Of a stretch of 64,000 bases of DNA, positions 50,691-61,539 are shown one piece after another (within the stretch, counting starts at the first letter, position 1; each line of letters begins with the position of its first letter). The position numbers and the translations under genes were made by a program. The notes beneath the pieces were generated by a model. It was given only the letters and a program-made list of their open reading frames with translations. It was not told the origin of the DNA and did not search any database. The stretch spans positions 1,674,001-1,738,000 of the forward strand of contig JAUPSS010000003.1 of NCBI GenBank assembly GCA_040285825.1. Direction: 5' to 3'. The DNA is from Eukaryota sp. TZLM1-RC. Lineage: Eukaryota; Metamonada: BaSk clade.

Positions 50691-52632
50691 TTAAACATAA
50701 ACCTTATGATGGTTATAAGGACAGTCTAAAAAATGTCATCAGAGATCCGAAAATGATTGAAGTGATCGATGAGACATTATTTAGGTGTCAGGAGATTTTT
50801 ATTGTTGGTTTAGAATTCATTTGTGGTTATTATTTGCATCTTTTTGACTTGAACCCAAATGATATTTTACCAAGAATTGAAACCCAATTATTTCAAGAAA
50901 CTTTTCTTGTGGTCACGTTTCAAAGTGAGGAGGAAAGTTCCCTAAACGCAAAGACAAAAACAGCTTTGCAAAATCCTCGTTGTCTGCCATTGTTGGAAGT
51001 CTATCACCAATATTTTAAAGAAAAACTAGGTCCAAAAGCTTTATCAAATACAGAAATTCATCAACAAAATTAAATTTCTCCTTCTGGAAGGATGTAGAGA
51101 TATTGATCGTGAAACATCTGCAATGAGAAATAAAGTCTCATCAATTACTTCGCTTTTCATTAATGGCCTTATCCCTTTTTTACTTCCCAATAATTCCAAA
51201 AGGGAAAAGTATTCAAAATTTGATTTTACGTCAAAATCAAATTACTATTTGAGAGCAATGTTTTATATTAATATTTTTTTAGAAGATGAGGAGAACAGAC
51301 TCTTTCTTGCTCTGCCTTTGAAGAATTCTTGTATTCCCTCCTATATCAGAATTGACAAGACAAGTTTATTGGACTTGTTCTGTGTTTAATTCAAAGACAT
51401 TCTTGGTCAAAGGTTGTCTTATCAATGCAATAATCAAGGTGCTGCTTTGATTTTATGGGAAACCTTTTTCAAAATGCATGGGATTAAAAACACTAAACTT
51501 TATTCAGAAAATTCCAAGTACATCATGTCTAGTATCGAGACTGATGGAATAGCAGTCAGTTTCATTCAATCTAGAATTGACTTGAAGAAGTACAAAGTAA
51601 CTGCAAAAGAATTGAAAGATAAAGAAAAATATATTGATGACCCCAGCATCAATCCTTCTGAATTTCAAGATATGACCCTTGAAGATTTGAGTCGAAAAGT
51701 TCCAAATTTAAAAGAAAAAGAGACAGCATACGGAATGACACTCTTATCACAATAAGTAAGTCTACTGGAAGAGTGATTGATCTATTTAATTAAGAACCAT
51801 CTGAAGAGCAACAACAAAGGATTTAAACAGCAGTATAATTAATCAAATGACTGAAAGAACAATTAGTTTATTAAGAGGTGAAGTACCTCAAGAAATCAAT
51901 ATTCCCCACGAAATTAATCACTCATTAAATTTGAGTAACAATGATCACACGACTAAATCTGTAGCAGAATGGGAAGCAACATTATCAAAATTCAATTCTA
52001 AAAGCTGCAGGTTTGATAGATTTATGGCATATATTAAACAAAAGAATTATGTGAATAGTATTGTTGGTGAAGTTTATCACCAAAAAATATTTAGGAAACT
52101 ACGATGGTGGGCTGAGATCAATCACACAAGATCTGAGGCAAAGATGATCCAGAGATTCAAATCAGTAATTGGTGATCACAGCCAAGTAGTTATTGGAATT
52201 GGAGACTGAGAACAACGAAAACACATGAAATTCAAAGAACCTACCATAGCAAAGGGGTTGAGAATTCTATTTGAAAAGGCTGGTTATAAGGTCTTTTTAA
52301 TTGATGAGTTTCGAACCAGTTGTGGTTGTTTCAACTGTAAGAAAGCGGAGAAAACAGTTGAAGGATTCCAATGGTGCAGAAATCCTAGGCCACGGAAGAC
52401 GCATGAGATGTCTATTCGTCACAGGCTTACCATGTGTAAATCATGCGAAAGTTTGTGGAATAGAGATCGAAAGGCTTCACTGAATATGTTGGAAGTGATG
52501 GAAGCACATGTAAATGGTGGAGAAAGACCGGAATACCTGCAGAGAGTTAAGGTTGACAAAGGTTCAAAGAAAATGGTATCAAGGAGAAAATCTTCCACCT
52601 CTCAAAAACTCAATCCCTCACTATTGGTGTGA
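50690..52632 (+). pseudogene. Fanzor, nearly full length, broken by stops and an RuvC-I deletion
   Basis: Frames in order: GYKDSLKNVIRDPK and the helical region (50700-51070); RNKVSSITSLF, FLALPLKNSCIPSYIRIDKT (51123-51389), typical of the Fanzor PLRTS-xxP-xYI-x-ID segment; IETDGIAVSF (51540); then loss of the RuvC-I DPG segment near 51755. Next come a 120-codon frame to VVIGIGDWEQ and a final 135-codon frame with LIDEFRTSCGCFNC (Glu kept), a zinc ribbon and LWNRDRKASLNM (RuvC-III Asp kept). Junctions at about 51070, 51390, 51755 and 52209 are stops or frameshifts with no intron signal I can see. Confidence 0.85.
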
Positions 52633-52953
52633 AAAGGACACTTATTTTTTGTTATAGACAATATCTGTTTCAATGAATCAAACAAAAAACTACCTCCCAA
52701 ACTGCAACATTCAATTCTTTCTACATCAAAAAATGACTTTTAACCTCGACTGTTTAATAGTGGTCAAAAACAGAAAAACTGAAACCAAACTAAAATAAAA
52801 AAAAAGCAAAAGTCAAAATCACCAAGATGACCAAAGTAAAAAAATCAAAAGTTGACACAAAAGTTTATTGATAACTAGACAGTTTTTATTTATGAAAAAT
52901 GACTATTATCACACACCAAAAACAATAAAATTTACACTTGATATACACAACAA
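52633..52953. other. Fanzor 3' flank and RAE1 3' flank
   Basis: 52641-52680 (TTTTTTGTTATAGACAATATC ... CAATGA, given in part) aligns with the sequences that precede the SPEF2-like and RAE1 ATGs. The rest is A-rich. Confidence 0.6.
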
Positions 52954-53976
52954 TCATTTAAGTTTATCAATCTCAGCACCGCGCAGATGCAGAGATGTCT
53001 TTATATTAGCCATTCCTGAACTCCCTTTGCTCCAATCATTACCATAAGCAATAGCGACTATTTTGCCATCACTACTAAACCCTGCTGCAGTGACAGGAGC
53101 TGCATTATATGTATTGGAAGGAGCTATATCCTTCACTCGTCGTTTATTCTTGCCATGCCAATATGTGAAATGACCATCAGAACCACCAGTTGCGAATGTA
53201 CTTACCTGTGTGGCATTAGTTGTTGGATGGAAGCAAACGACGTTAGTTTGAAAACAATCGTACGTGGACCGATGACATTTGAATGCAAACCCCTTTTCAT
53301 CATTAAAGTATTGCAGGGCTGATTTCCCTTCTACCCCTCCCTCCACAAAGAGAGAAACATCTGGACTAATGGCAACATCACGAATACTGTATTTCAGTGC
53401 AGCAGGCTTCTCTTTTAAGGGGTTATTAGGATTGTTCAAGTCAAAAAGCTTAAACTGTAACCCATCGCAGCCAGCAACCAGAACTTTATCAACAACATCA
53501 ATTGCATAAACTTTTCGTTGTACATTTACTGTTAGAGCAGGGTTGGGAGAACGCAAGTCCCAGTAGAGAAGAGCACCATCATTACCACATGTGACGTACA
53601 AGTTAAACGCAGCAACGCGGCGGACCCTGTTAGCCATGGATGTATGGCTACCGATCTTGGTCGATTGGTTGGTTTGTAAATCCCATAAAGCCACTTCTCC
53701 ATCAGCACTAGTTGTAACGACTTTAGAGCCGTCCTGTGTCCAGGTGGCATTTAATACTGGGTTTTGTTTTTTTGTAGATAACTTAAGATCGGCTTTTAAG
53801 GGTGTGGCGTTTGCTTCATAAGCACGAATTTCGCCGTCCCAGGAAGTGGCAGCAAGAAATGGTCCTGTAGGAGACCAGGAAAGACAAGATATAGTGTCTG
53901 TTGGACAGTTGGACACTTCTACTTTATCAGCCATCGTCGAACCACCAAATCTAGACTGGAAGAGAGGAGAGGTCAT
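52954..53976 (-). CDS. RAE1: RAE1/Gle2 mRNA export factor (WD40)
   Basis: 340 residues from ATG 53974-53976. Seven-bladed WD40 propeller with RAE1-specific stretches: DTISCLSWSPTGPFLAATSW, GSKVVTTSADGEVALWDLQT, the CHR-containing FAFKCHRSTYDC, FATGGSDGHFTYWHGKN and the ending IAYGNDWSKG. RAE1 binds Nup98's GLEBS motif and serves mRNA export and mitosis. Length equals that of the family (about 340-370). No intron. The 5' flank is a decayed Fanzor gene in the same orientation. Confidence 0.92.
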   Translation of the reverse strand: MTSPLFQSRFGGSTMADKVEVSNCPTDTISCLSWSPTGPFLAATSWDGEIRAYEANATPLKADLKLSTKKQNPVLNATWTQDGSKVVTTSADGEVALWDLQTNQSTKIGSHTSMANRVRRVAAFNLYVTCGNDGALLYWDLRSPNPALTVNVQRKVYAIDVVDKVLVAGCDGLQFKLFDLNNPNNPLKEKPAALKYSIRDVAISPDVSLFVEGGVEGKSALQYFNDEKGFAFKCHRSTYDCFQTNVVCFHPTTNATQVSTFATGGSDGHFTYWHGKNKRRVKDIAPSNTYNAAPVTAAGFSSDGKIVAIAYGNDWSKGSSGMANIKTSLHLRGAEIDKLK

Positions 53977-54075
53977 TCTTAAAGATAATGTTTATAACAA
54001 TGAAATGAAGAGAGATTGAGTTTTTTGAAAGATCTGTCTGCATTAGTTTATTCCACTTTTTATACTGATTTCTAC
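53977..54075 (-). promoter_or_regulatory. RAE1 upstream region, homologous to Fanzor 3' flank and SPEF2-like upstream
   Basis: The minus strand runs from the Fanzor stop codon to the ATG with TCAAAAAACTCAATCTCTC and TTGTTATAAACATTATCTTT. Collinear with 34546-34641. Confidence 0.7.
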
Positions 54076-55010
54076 ATAGGCTCTCTACAAATCTACTTGT
54101 CTATCTCCACCATTAACATGTGCTTCCATCACAGCGTACATATTCAACGAAGCATTGTGATCTTTATGCCATGTATTTTCGCATGTCAAGCCTGTAACGA
54201 ACTGACATCTCATATTTCTCTCATCGCCTTGACTTTTTGCACCATCACAATTTTTTAACTGTCTTTTCAGCTTTCCTATGGTTCAAGACTCATCAAATAA
54301 AAAACCTCATAACGAGTATTTTTAAATCATTCTCAAAACTTTTTGCTTTGGTAGGTTGTTTAAATTTCATGTGTGACCGTTGCTCCCAGTCTCTAATCCC
54401 ATCAACAACGTGCTTGCAATCACTAATTACCGAGCTGAAGCTCTGTATCATTTTCCCCTAGGAAAATGTGGGATCATTGCCATCCCACCATCTTTTCATT
54501 TTTTTAATGGTAGACTTCACCAAGGTAGATTTACTCAATTTCTTTGTTTAATATACTCCATAAATGTGTCAAAGTTGCAGCTTTTGGAATTCACTCAGCA
54601 TAAAGTTGCTTCTTTTTCTGGTGCAGGGGTATATGTTCAATCGATATTACTCAGGTCTCATGACTAATGATTGTCGTGGGGAATATTAATTTCAAGTACT
54701 AATTGTTCTTTTTGTCAGTTGATCAAATATGGTGTTACTTAGATCGATTCTTTTTTGTGCTCTTTAGATAGTTCAAAATTAGAGAGATCAATAACCCTGT
54801 CAGTGCAGTGTGTAACATTCTCTAAAAGTATACCTCATTCTTTTATTTTTGGTACTTTTTGACTCCAATATTCGTTGGTGTTGAGTATACCTGAAGTTAA
54901 CATATTTGCCTCCTTCATGTTTCTTTGAATAGGTTAATACGGTCACTATGTTTGCAGCAAAATTCAGTATTTGAGAATCATCTTGTTCAGCAGCAGCAAG
55001 GGCCATTCCT
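54076..55010 (-). pseudogene. Fanzor, RuvC-I to C-terminus, decayed, running up to RAE1
   Basis: Minus strand in order: ANIVTVLTYSKKHEGGKYV and FRYTQHQRILESKS (RuvC-I flank, 55000-54830); KRTI...INIPHD-like segment (54720); KMKRWWDGNDPTFS; HVVDGIRDWEQRSHMKFKQP; a damaged DEFRTS (F-DES-T); KAEKTVK; ENTWHKDHNASLNM; EAHVNGGDRQVDL and stop at about 54079. Collinear with the copy at 51.4-52.6 kb but with many stops. Confidence 0.8.
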
Positions 55011-55543
55011 TGATATTGAGATTACTTATTTTGGAGAAACAATGATTAATGTTGAAGTGATTATTGTGAATCCCTTTAGTCTCCTTTTATGATCCACGGG
55101 TTCAAAAAATCATTTTAAGCAAAAACAGTAATGTTTTATTTCATTCTCGTGAATAAGTTTTCGCATTACAAAAAAACATTCATCACATTGAAAAAATTAA
55201 AAAACCAACAAAATGATCAGCCATTTATAATGTTAAAAGAATGCAGCACCCAGTGTTCGTCGGTGGTCTCGCACCCAACTGATGACCAGGCATGTGGCAG
55301 CTTCACTTGAAAGTTAAAATTGAAATATTATAATATTGATTTTTTGATATACCCCAATCCCAAAAAGAGATTTTCTTGTTGCAAATATTATCCAAAGCTC
55401 TACTGATGCGTCGGAAGAAGTACCTTGAATTTCTGCTGTCGGGTTCTGTATGTTATTAAGGAATATTGTAGATAAAATTTGGAGGAATTTGTGACATCTA
55501 CCTTGCCTTGTTATCCCAGATTAGTTCTAGAAAACTCTTGGCC
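55011..55543. other. Spacer upstream of xdhC, no gene recognised
   Basis: Stop-rich; may include further Fanzor-derived sequence near 55010 and the XdhC promoter. Confidence 0.3.
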
Positions 55544-56635
55544 ATGAAAAGTGATCTCTCTTTCAATGCTGTTCTATCTAAAGGATTTTCATTGGTTCTA
55601 TCAGGAAATCCATGTATTCTTTGCACTCCTGTCACTGCACAGGGATCTCTACCAGTTCCTCCAGATTCTAGGATGATTGTATTCAAAGATCAGTCACAGT
55701 CTTATACGTCATGGGGAACAATAGGTGGAGGAACCCTAGAATTTACAAGCGTCCAGTATGCACAGTCTCTACTTGAGGGAAGCTCTACCAGTGATTTATT
55801 GTACAGGTTTCATTTTGACTCTAAGGATTCTAATGACGTAAAGCCCATATGTGGAGGGAATACTGCTATTTTGATCGAGAAGTTGACTCCCTTCATTGCC
55901 GAAGAGTGGTTGGACTTACTTAATGATTCAAAACCGTTTATCGAAACTATTGTATTTAAATCTAACGTTTCAGAGTATCTCAAATCTGGGACGACATGTG
56001 CGCATAATGTTTCTTTCAGCAGACACTTCATTACAGACAGCAACCATTGTTCCACGCTGTCATCTGACTTGGTGTCCTGCATAAGAGATTGCTCAACTAC
56101 TGAATCACTCATAGATCAAAATGTTTTGATTTTCAAACGTTTTCCTGACCCAATAGTCTCTGTCTTTGGTGCAGGTCATTGTTGCTTGTCTTTAACAACG
56201 GTTGCCCAAGTTGCTGGCTTTAGGGTAAAAGTGTTTGATAATAGGGAAGATATTTTGAAGAGTTATCCCCCTGAAGTGGAATCCAATCTGATTGATTACA
56301 ATGATTTGACTGGTGTCCTCAAAGATTTGAAAGGTTCCTTTATCGTAATAATGACACATGGTCATTTGCATGACCAAACAGTCTTACGTCAAGTTATGAA
56401 TTTTTCTCCATCTAGATCATATTTCTCCTATGTTGGAATGATTGGATCGAGGAGGAAGGTAAAGTTAGTTATGGACACTTTGAGTAGTGAAGGGGTTTGT
56501 AATTTAGATATGGTAAGAAGTCCAATTGGTTTAGTTCATGCTGATACAGCAGGTGGGGTTGCTGTAAGTATTATGGCTGAAATACTTCATGAGCATCGCA
56601 TCAGTACAAGGATGAAGAGTCAATGTCTGGGTTGA
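55544..56635 (+). CDS. XdhC/CoxI-family molybdoenzyme maturation factor
   Basis: 363 residues from ATG 55544; the longer frame to 55508 begins with TTG. N-terminal XdhC/CoxI domain with TIGGGTLEF and CGGNTAILIE; C-terminal Rossmann domain with VFGAGHCCLSLTTVAQVAGF, then FDNRED, YVGMIGSRRK and SPIGLVHADTAGGVAVSIMA. Bacterial XdhC binds molybdenum cofactor and promotes its sulfuration and insertion into xanthine dehydrogenase-type enzymes. The family is mainly prokaryotic, so transfer is likely. No intron, and no molybdenum hydroxylase gene nearby. Cys of the CGG motif is kept. Confidence 0.9.
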   Translation: MKSDLSFNAVLSKGFSLVLSGNPCILCTPVTAQGSLPVPPDSRMIVFKDQSQSYTSWGTIGGGTLEFTSVQYAQSLLEGSSTSDLLYRFHFDSKDSNDVKPICGGNTAILIEKLTPFIAEEWLDLLNDSKPFIETIVFKSNVSEYLKSGTTCAHNVSFSRHFITDSNHCSTLSSDLVSCIRDCSTTESLIDQNVLIFKRFPDPIVSVFGAGHCCLSLTTVAQVAGFRVKVFDNREDILKSYPPEVESNLIDYNDLTGVLKDLKGSFIVIMTHGHLHDQTVLRQVMNFSPSRSYFSYVGMIGSRRKVKLVMDTLSSEGVCNLDMVRSPIGLVHADTAGGVAVSIMAEILHEHRISTRMKSQCLG

Positions 56636-56639
56636 TATA

Positions 56640-58320
56640 AATGTTTTTAATTTTTAATTGTATGTTTTAAAAATTTATTTACCAAAATTGGTCTCCGACT
56701 TAATTTACTTAAATGTGTTTTGTTATCGAATTCTCCAGTTTCCACAATAGTTGATGGTATTGAAATTCAAGCCAAATTATATTCAATTGATGCTATTCGT
56801 CATTTGGGTTCGTTTTTAGGAAATAATGATGAAATTACCAAAAAATTGTTTGAAAAGTTGAACTCAATTTCTGACAAAATTGACTGAATGATGAATTTAG
56901 ATATACAAAAACAAATCAAATTTACCATTATAAGACTGTGTTTTAGTTCCAATTTCAATCATATATTTCGATCTACCAATCCCCTTGTCACTAGGCCTTT
57001 GGCTCAGAAGTTTAATGAGTTACGTGCAAAAGTTTTGTCACAATTACTGGGATGTAAAATGCTTCAAATTCCAGACCATGCTTATATTAGTCCACATTAT
57101 GGCGGTTTAGGTTGGACGAAGGCTTCTATTCTTACCTCGTGTGCTTTTGTTGGTGGATGCAGAAATGCAATCTTTGAGCTTTCCGAAAGATTTGCAGATT
57201 GGGAAGATTTATTGATGACAAGGCAAAGTTCCACTGTTTTTGCATTAAATGAAGAAATTTCAAAAATTGATGCAGAAAAATGGGGTCGATGCTTTCCTTA
57301 ATCATTCAATGGCAATATTCCAGAAAAGAATGTTGTAAATTTGAAGTACACTCTTCAAACATTACAGAAACGATTGACTGGAATGTATGAAAATGATCTT
57401 TATAATAATATCTGCAGCTCTGCTGTTTTAAATCAAGATCTTCACTCATTGTTATTGGAAAAGGGTGTTTGTGAAAACAAGTCATCAGATTCTTCACTGT
57501 TTGTAACCATTGTACCACGAAGATTTGGATTGCGTGCCACTAATGAAGCATTTGTAACAAAAATGAGATTATATTTGAATATCCCCATTAATCAATTATT
57601 ATCAAAAGAAAAATGTATTTCTTCGAATTCACCTCAACTCACTTTGCCCCATGCTCTGAATTGTTCTAAATTGATAACTTATCGTTCTTCATTCCATGAT
57701 GCTGTTAGAGACACTGTTTTCAATATGGCACAAACTGCAAGAATATCGTGTATCAAAGAGCCTCTGCTGAAGGAAACACTTTCTCTGAATAACTTTAGTT
57801 CTGATGATAGAGGTGATGTATACTGTGATTGGATTGATAATTCTGAAGCTATTGTTGACTTTGTCTCATGTAATGTTGCAAATGATACTTTGGTTCACAG
57901 AAGAAAACTTAATCCTGTGAGTGCTCTTGATTTTAAAGCAAAAGAAAAACACAGAAAATATGATATGAATATGGAGATGTTGAAGAGGCTAATGCTGATA
58001 GAAATACACAGCTGGTTTTTATTGCTTTCCCATTTTCGATAAATGGAAGATCATCAGACGAAGCAGAAAATTTTTTTGAATGACTTCCAATAAATGGTTC
58101 AAGAAAAAACAATGAAAAGATTTGATATTTTTTTATGGCGTTCACGGATTCAATTTGGCATTATTAATAGATTACCTCGGTTTTTCAATTTAATAACAGA
58201 AGCTTTAGCTAGACAGCAAGCAGATCAAGATTTTGTAGAGGAAATCTTGGTTCAATGATAGTCGTCCCATTAGTTATGAGTTAATTTAATTAAGTGTGCA
58301 TGTTCAATAAATAATGATTT
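56640..58320 (+). mobile_element. Family A non-LTR retrotransposon, longest copy (RT thumb to 3' end)
   Basis: Begins right after xdhC with the RT-proximal motif GLRLNLLKCVLLS, then IRHLGSFLGNND. A 137-codon frame (HYGGLGWTKASILTSCAFVG) and a 233-codon frame follow, with the knuckle-equivalent LTLPHALNCSKLITYRSSFH, HDAVRD and DVYCDWIDNSEAIVDFVSCN. The end encodes KEKHRKYD and LARQQADQDFVEEILVQ, then the 3' UTR and AATAAA near 58313. Four or more frame breaks. The CG of the Cys knuckle is degraded. Confidence 0.85.
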
Positions 58321-58334
58321 TTAATTGTTCATGA

Positions 58335-59300
58335 CTCAAAAAAAACCGTGGTAAATCGTGGTAAAAATTTTATCTTTGAGTTTGTGAATCGTTTTCCAGA
58401 AAAAATTGATCTCATTGAAAACTGTGGCAGCTCTTATCTTATTTCTTTGCAACAGAAAATTGAAACTCTTTCACCAAATATCTGCTCTAAATGTTTTCCC
58501 TCTGATATTGTGGAACTTTTTCCAAGAACGTTGCTCTCTTTACCACTGACTTTTGCAAAGTTGCAGAAAAAAATGTTAAAAGTTAGTTTTAGAAAACTTG
58601 GATTATATTGTACGTCTAAGCTTGGTTAAGGAAAAAATCCCGTTATTGCAAACTTTTTGATTGATCTTGAAGACAGTTGCTCAAGTTGCCTAATCTCCCA
58701 AATTCCCAACATTTATGGCCTTCTACTTAATGATCACCAATGGACCACTGCAATGAGAATGAGATGTTTCTTATGGCCATGTTCGTTACCAAATGATTTA
58801 ATATGTCGCTGCATGAATGTTGTTACGCTTTCCCATATTTTAAACTGCAAATATTTTATAACTTATCGCTCAATTGTTCTGTTCAATTGACTCTGTTCGT
58901 GATCAATTATATGCCATGTGCAAAATTTTCAATATTGAGGCTTTTATTGAACCTTTAGTTCGTAAGCTATGTCCAGATCAAACTGATGATTCCTTTGGTA
59001 AAAGAAGGGCAGATTTAGTAGCTCCAGGGATCGATGGTGTTCTCAATGGTGTGGATGTTGTCTCAGTAGATGTCTGCAAAAATTCTGCTGCTCGTCTGGT
59101 GTATTCCGCTGATTTGCCGCTATCTAACGCCGAAAAACAATATGAAGAACCATTGGAACAATTAGGTAGAGTCGAACATGTGAAATATCAGTTTGTGCCG
59201 TTTGCAATTTCTCTTTTTGGCAATATTGGACCTTCTGGGTTACAATTTTTTGAAGACTTCAAAAAAGTTTTACTGAATAGGTCTGGTAAAAAATGAATTC
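58335..59300 (+). mobile_element. Family C non-LTR retrotransposon, truncated both sides
   Basis: Encodes GKNFIFEFVNRFPEK, then FPSDIVELFPRTLLSLPLTF, WTTAMRMRCFLWPCSLPNDL, a knuckle (CRCMNVVTLSHILNCKYF), RDQLYAMCKIFNIEAFIEPL, KRRADLVAPGIDGV, GVDVVSVDVCKNSA and FEDFKKVLLNRSGKK. The RADL...VDV spacing resembles the PD-(D/E)xK-type endonuclease core. The last about 50 codons of the family are missing. Directly downstream of a family A copy. Confidence 0.85.
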
Positions 59301-59967
59301 CACTTTCAATAAAAATACAGTACAATAAAAAATTTTAATGTTTTTTTTTTAATTTTAGCTGATTAAGATATAGAGGTTTGTTTCCAGATAGAATTACTTT
59401 TTATAAATATAGTGGAGATAAAAAAAGCGTTATATACTGATCTAACTGTTGGTGTTCAATTTACGTTTTTGTTATTTTTGTAATTATGGCTCAAAATCTT
59501 TCCCAATTGAAAATAGAATAATTTAAAAATTGTTGTTGCATTATAATTGAGGCAATGGACAAAAGTTCAGTTGGTGGTATCGAATGTTTTGACATTCCAC
59601 GAATCTTTGTTTATTTCGGTTTCAACTAATGCGGTTGGATACAGCAGAAATTTCATTCTTGTTAATTGTCAAAATAAGCAAGATATAAGACATAAGTGTT
59701 ATTACGTTTTAATTTTGCAATTCATTGTATATCAATTCAATAATATAGTGTTCGTTCTATTGGTGTGTTTTGAAGAAGCCAATTACAATTGGTGAATGTG
59801 GTGTCATAAAAGAAATACCCTCCATGAATCAATTGTTCTATTTTGGCAGGATTACTTTAACTTCATTTGTTCAATTATGATTGGATTGCATTCGTGTAAG
59901 AAAGTCATGAAAGTAGATCAAAATTAATTTTTATTATTTTTTTTATTATTTTTTTCATACTTATTGA
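59301..59967. other. Intergenic, no gene recognised
   Basis: AT-rich. An 82-codon ORF (59547-59795) starts with a non-ATG codon and shows no similarity. Confidence 0.4.
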
Positions 59968-61269
59968 TTAACAATTAAACACTGCACAGGGAAATTGTTG
60001 TTTCAAGATACATTCACAACCACATTTTACTGCAGAATTTCCAAGCTTAGATCCACAAGAACATTCGCAAAAATTAAATACAACAACCTTTTCACAGCGG
60101 TGTTCAATGCTTATTTCCTGAATGTTAACGTCAATTATTAAAAAGAACAAAAAAATATGTGAAAGATAAATCAATTCATGGATCTTTTCCACAAGCTGTC
60201 TAATCAACAACCGTGCTCCGATTTTATCTCTTTGAAGAGTCAAGTAATGGATTGATTGCGGCATTTCTGCAAGACACTCACCAAAATCATTGGAAGTTAT
60301 GACTACTTGTTCTACCCCAAGAGGAATCAAAGGTGCATGATGATAACACTCCAATGATCTAAGCTTTGTCAAGCCCTTGAGGCCTTCAAACGCAGGAGAA
60401 TATGGTACGTTTTTGAATATCAAAGTGAGCTGTGTTAGCGACTTCATTGATGACAGATTCAAATGGAAACTTCTAATCTCCACAGTCGGAAGTTGTTCAA
60501 TGGATGTGTTCCTTTTGCAAATAGAACTTGCTAATTCCAGACTGATCTCAGTCTTAATTGTTGAAATTCTCGTTGAAGGACGCTCAAGGACTAATTGTCT
60601 CAAGCATCCCTTTTTGAATAACCCGTAGTTTTCTATAATTGTAAAATCTAATTCTGCTCCTGAGAGAACTAATCGTTGGACTGAATACGTCGAAACCGCA
60701 TTGATAATGTCGTTAAAACCATGGTTATCGGGAACACAGTGAACTTGCAAAGCCTCTAAATGTCTACTTGACTGAGAGGAGAAGAGAGAGGTTAGATTTT
60801 GCAGATGATATTCTTGGAGGAATCGAGTGGAGACTATAATCTCCATGTTGCACTCAGTCAATACCTTCTCTTTGTAACTATTAGACATTGTTTCGAATGT
60901 TAAGAGCAGTGAGTGGGATCTGTGAGAATACTCGTCACTTATACTACAAGGAGCTCCTTTGATGCAAATATGAGGAGGTAACTGATGATTGAATCGCTTC
61001 CAATCCTTACATACTATGTTCATGTCAGGTGGAATTATAAGCTCTATAAGATTGTAAAAGGAGAATAACTCAGGGAGCTTGCCCCAGCGTTGCAAATAAC
61101 GCACTTCACGTGGAGAAAGAGTGAGACGTCTCCTTTTTGCAAAACAATCTATAACAATAAACCTTTCTCTAGATGATACATTTGAGATTTTTAACAAATG
61201 AGTCAAACCAATTCGATGAAACACGTAACAAAGTTCAGGTGTTGAGAGGGGTCGAAGCAGAGGAAGCAT
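59968..61269 (-). CDS. Leucine-rich-repeat-like protein with Cys-rich C-terminus
   Basis: 433 residues from ATG 61267-61269. Irregular leucine-rich units through the centre (HLEALQVHCVP, VQRLVLSGAELDF, LRQLVLERPS, LTQLTLIFKNVP, LRSLECYHHAP, IHYLTLQRDKIG) suggest an F-box/LRR or BspA-like fold, but no F-box is obvious at the N-terminus. A hydrophobic stretch (YLSHIFLFFLIIDVN) and a Cys-rich tail (CECSCGS...CGCEC) end the protein; the tail may be read-through into an intron or a real metal-binding end. Function unknown. Confidence 0.6.
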   Translation of the reverse strand: MLPLLRPLSTPELCYVFHRIGLTHLLKISNVSSRERFIVIDCFAKRRRLTLSPREVRYLQRWGKLPELFSFYNLIELIIPPDMNIVCKDWKRFNHQLPPHICIKGAPCSISDEYSHRSHSLLLTFETMSNSYKEKVLTECNMEIIVSTRFLQEYHLQNLTSLFSSQSSRHLEALQVHCVPDNHGFNDIINAVSTYSVQRLVLSGAELDFTIIENYGLFKKGCLRQLVLERPSTRISTIKTEISLELASSICKRNTSIEQLPTVEIRSFHLNLSSMKSLTQLTLIFKNVPYSPAFEGLKGLTKLRSLECYHHAPLIPLGVEQVVITSNDFGECLAEMPQSIHYLTLQRDKIGARLLIRQLVEKIHELIYLSHIFLFFLIIDVNIQEISIEHRCEKVVVFNFCECSCGSKLGNSAVKCGCECILKQQFPCAVFNC

Positions 61270-61539
61270 TGTAACTGTAAATCTTGTTTGTTTTGAAAAT
61301 TGTAGAGTGCATGATATTTGACTATCTTATCTAGTTTGCTTCTGTGTTTTGACTGTTCAACGAGTTAATGCGAAGCAATAGCAACATGAAATCAAAATTC
61401 AATAATTGACAAATGAAGATGCAAGAATAACCTTCACAACGTGAACACTCCACAAAAACCAATAATCGTGACTCTGATCAGTGGTACAAGATGAACAACA
61501 AAAGTGGGAAATAACTCAGTTTATTTTTGGCAATATTCA

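Noticed and set aside
54016-54667. Several plus-strand ORFs of 74-95 codons upstream of RAE1
   Set aside because: The opposite strand reads as a decayed Fanzor gene collinear with 51.4-52.6 kb, so these are shadows.
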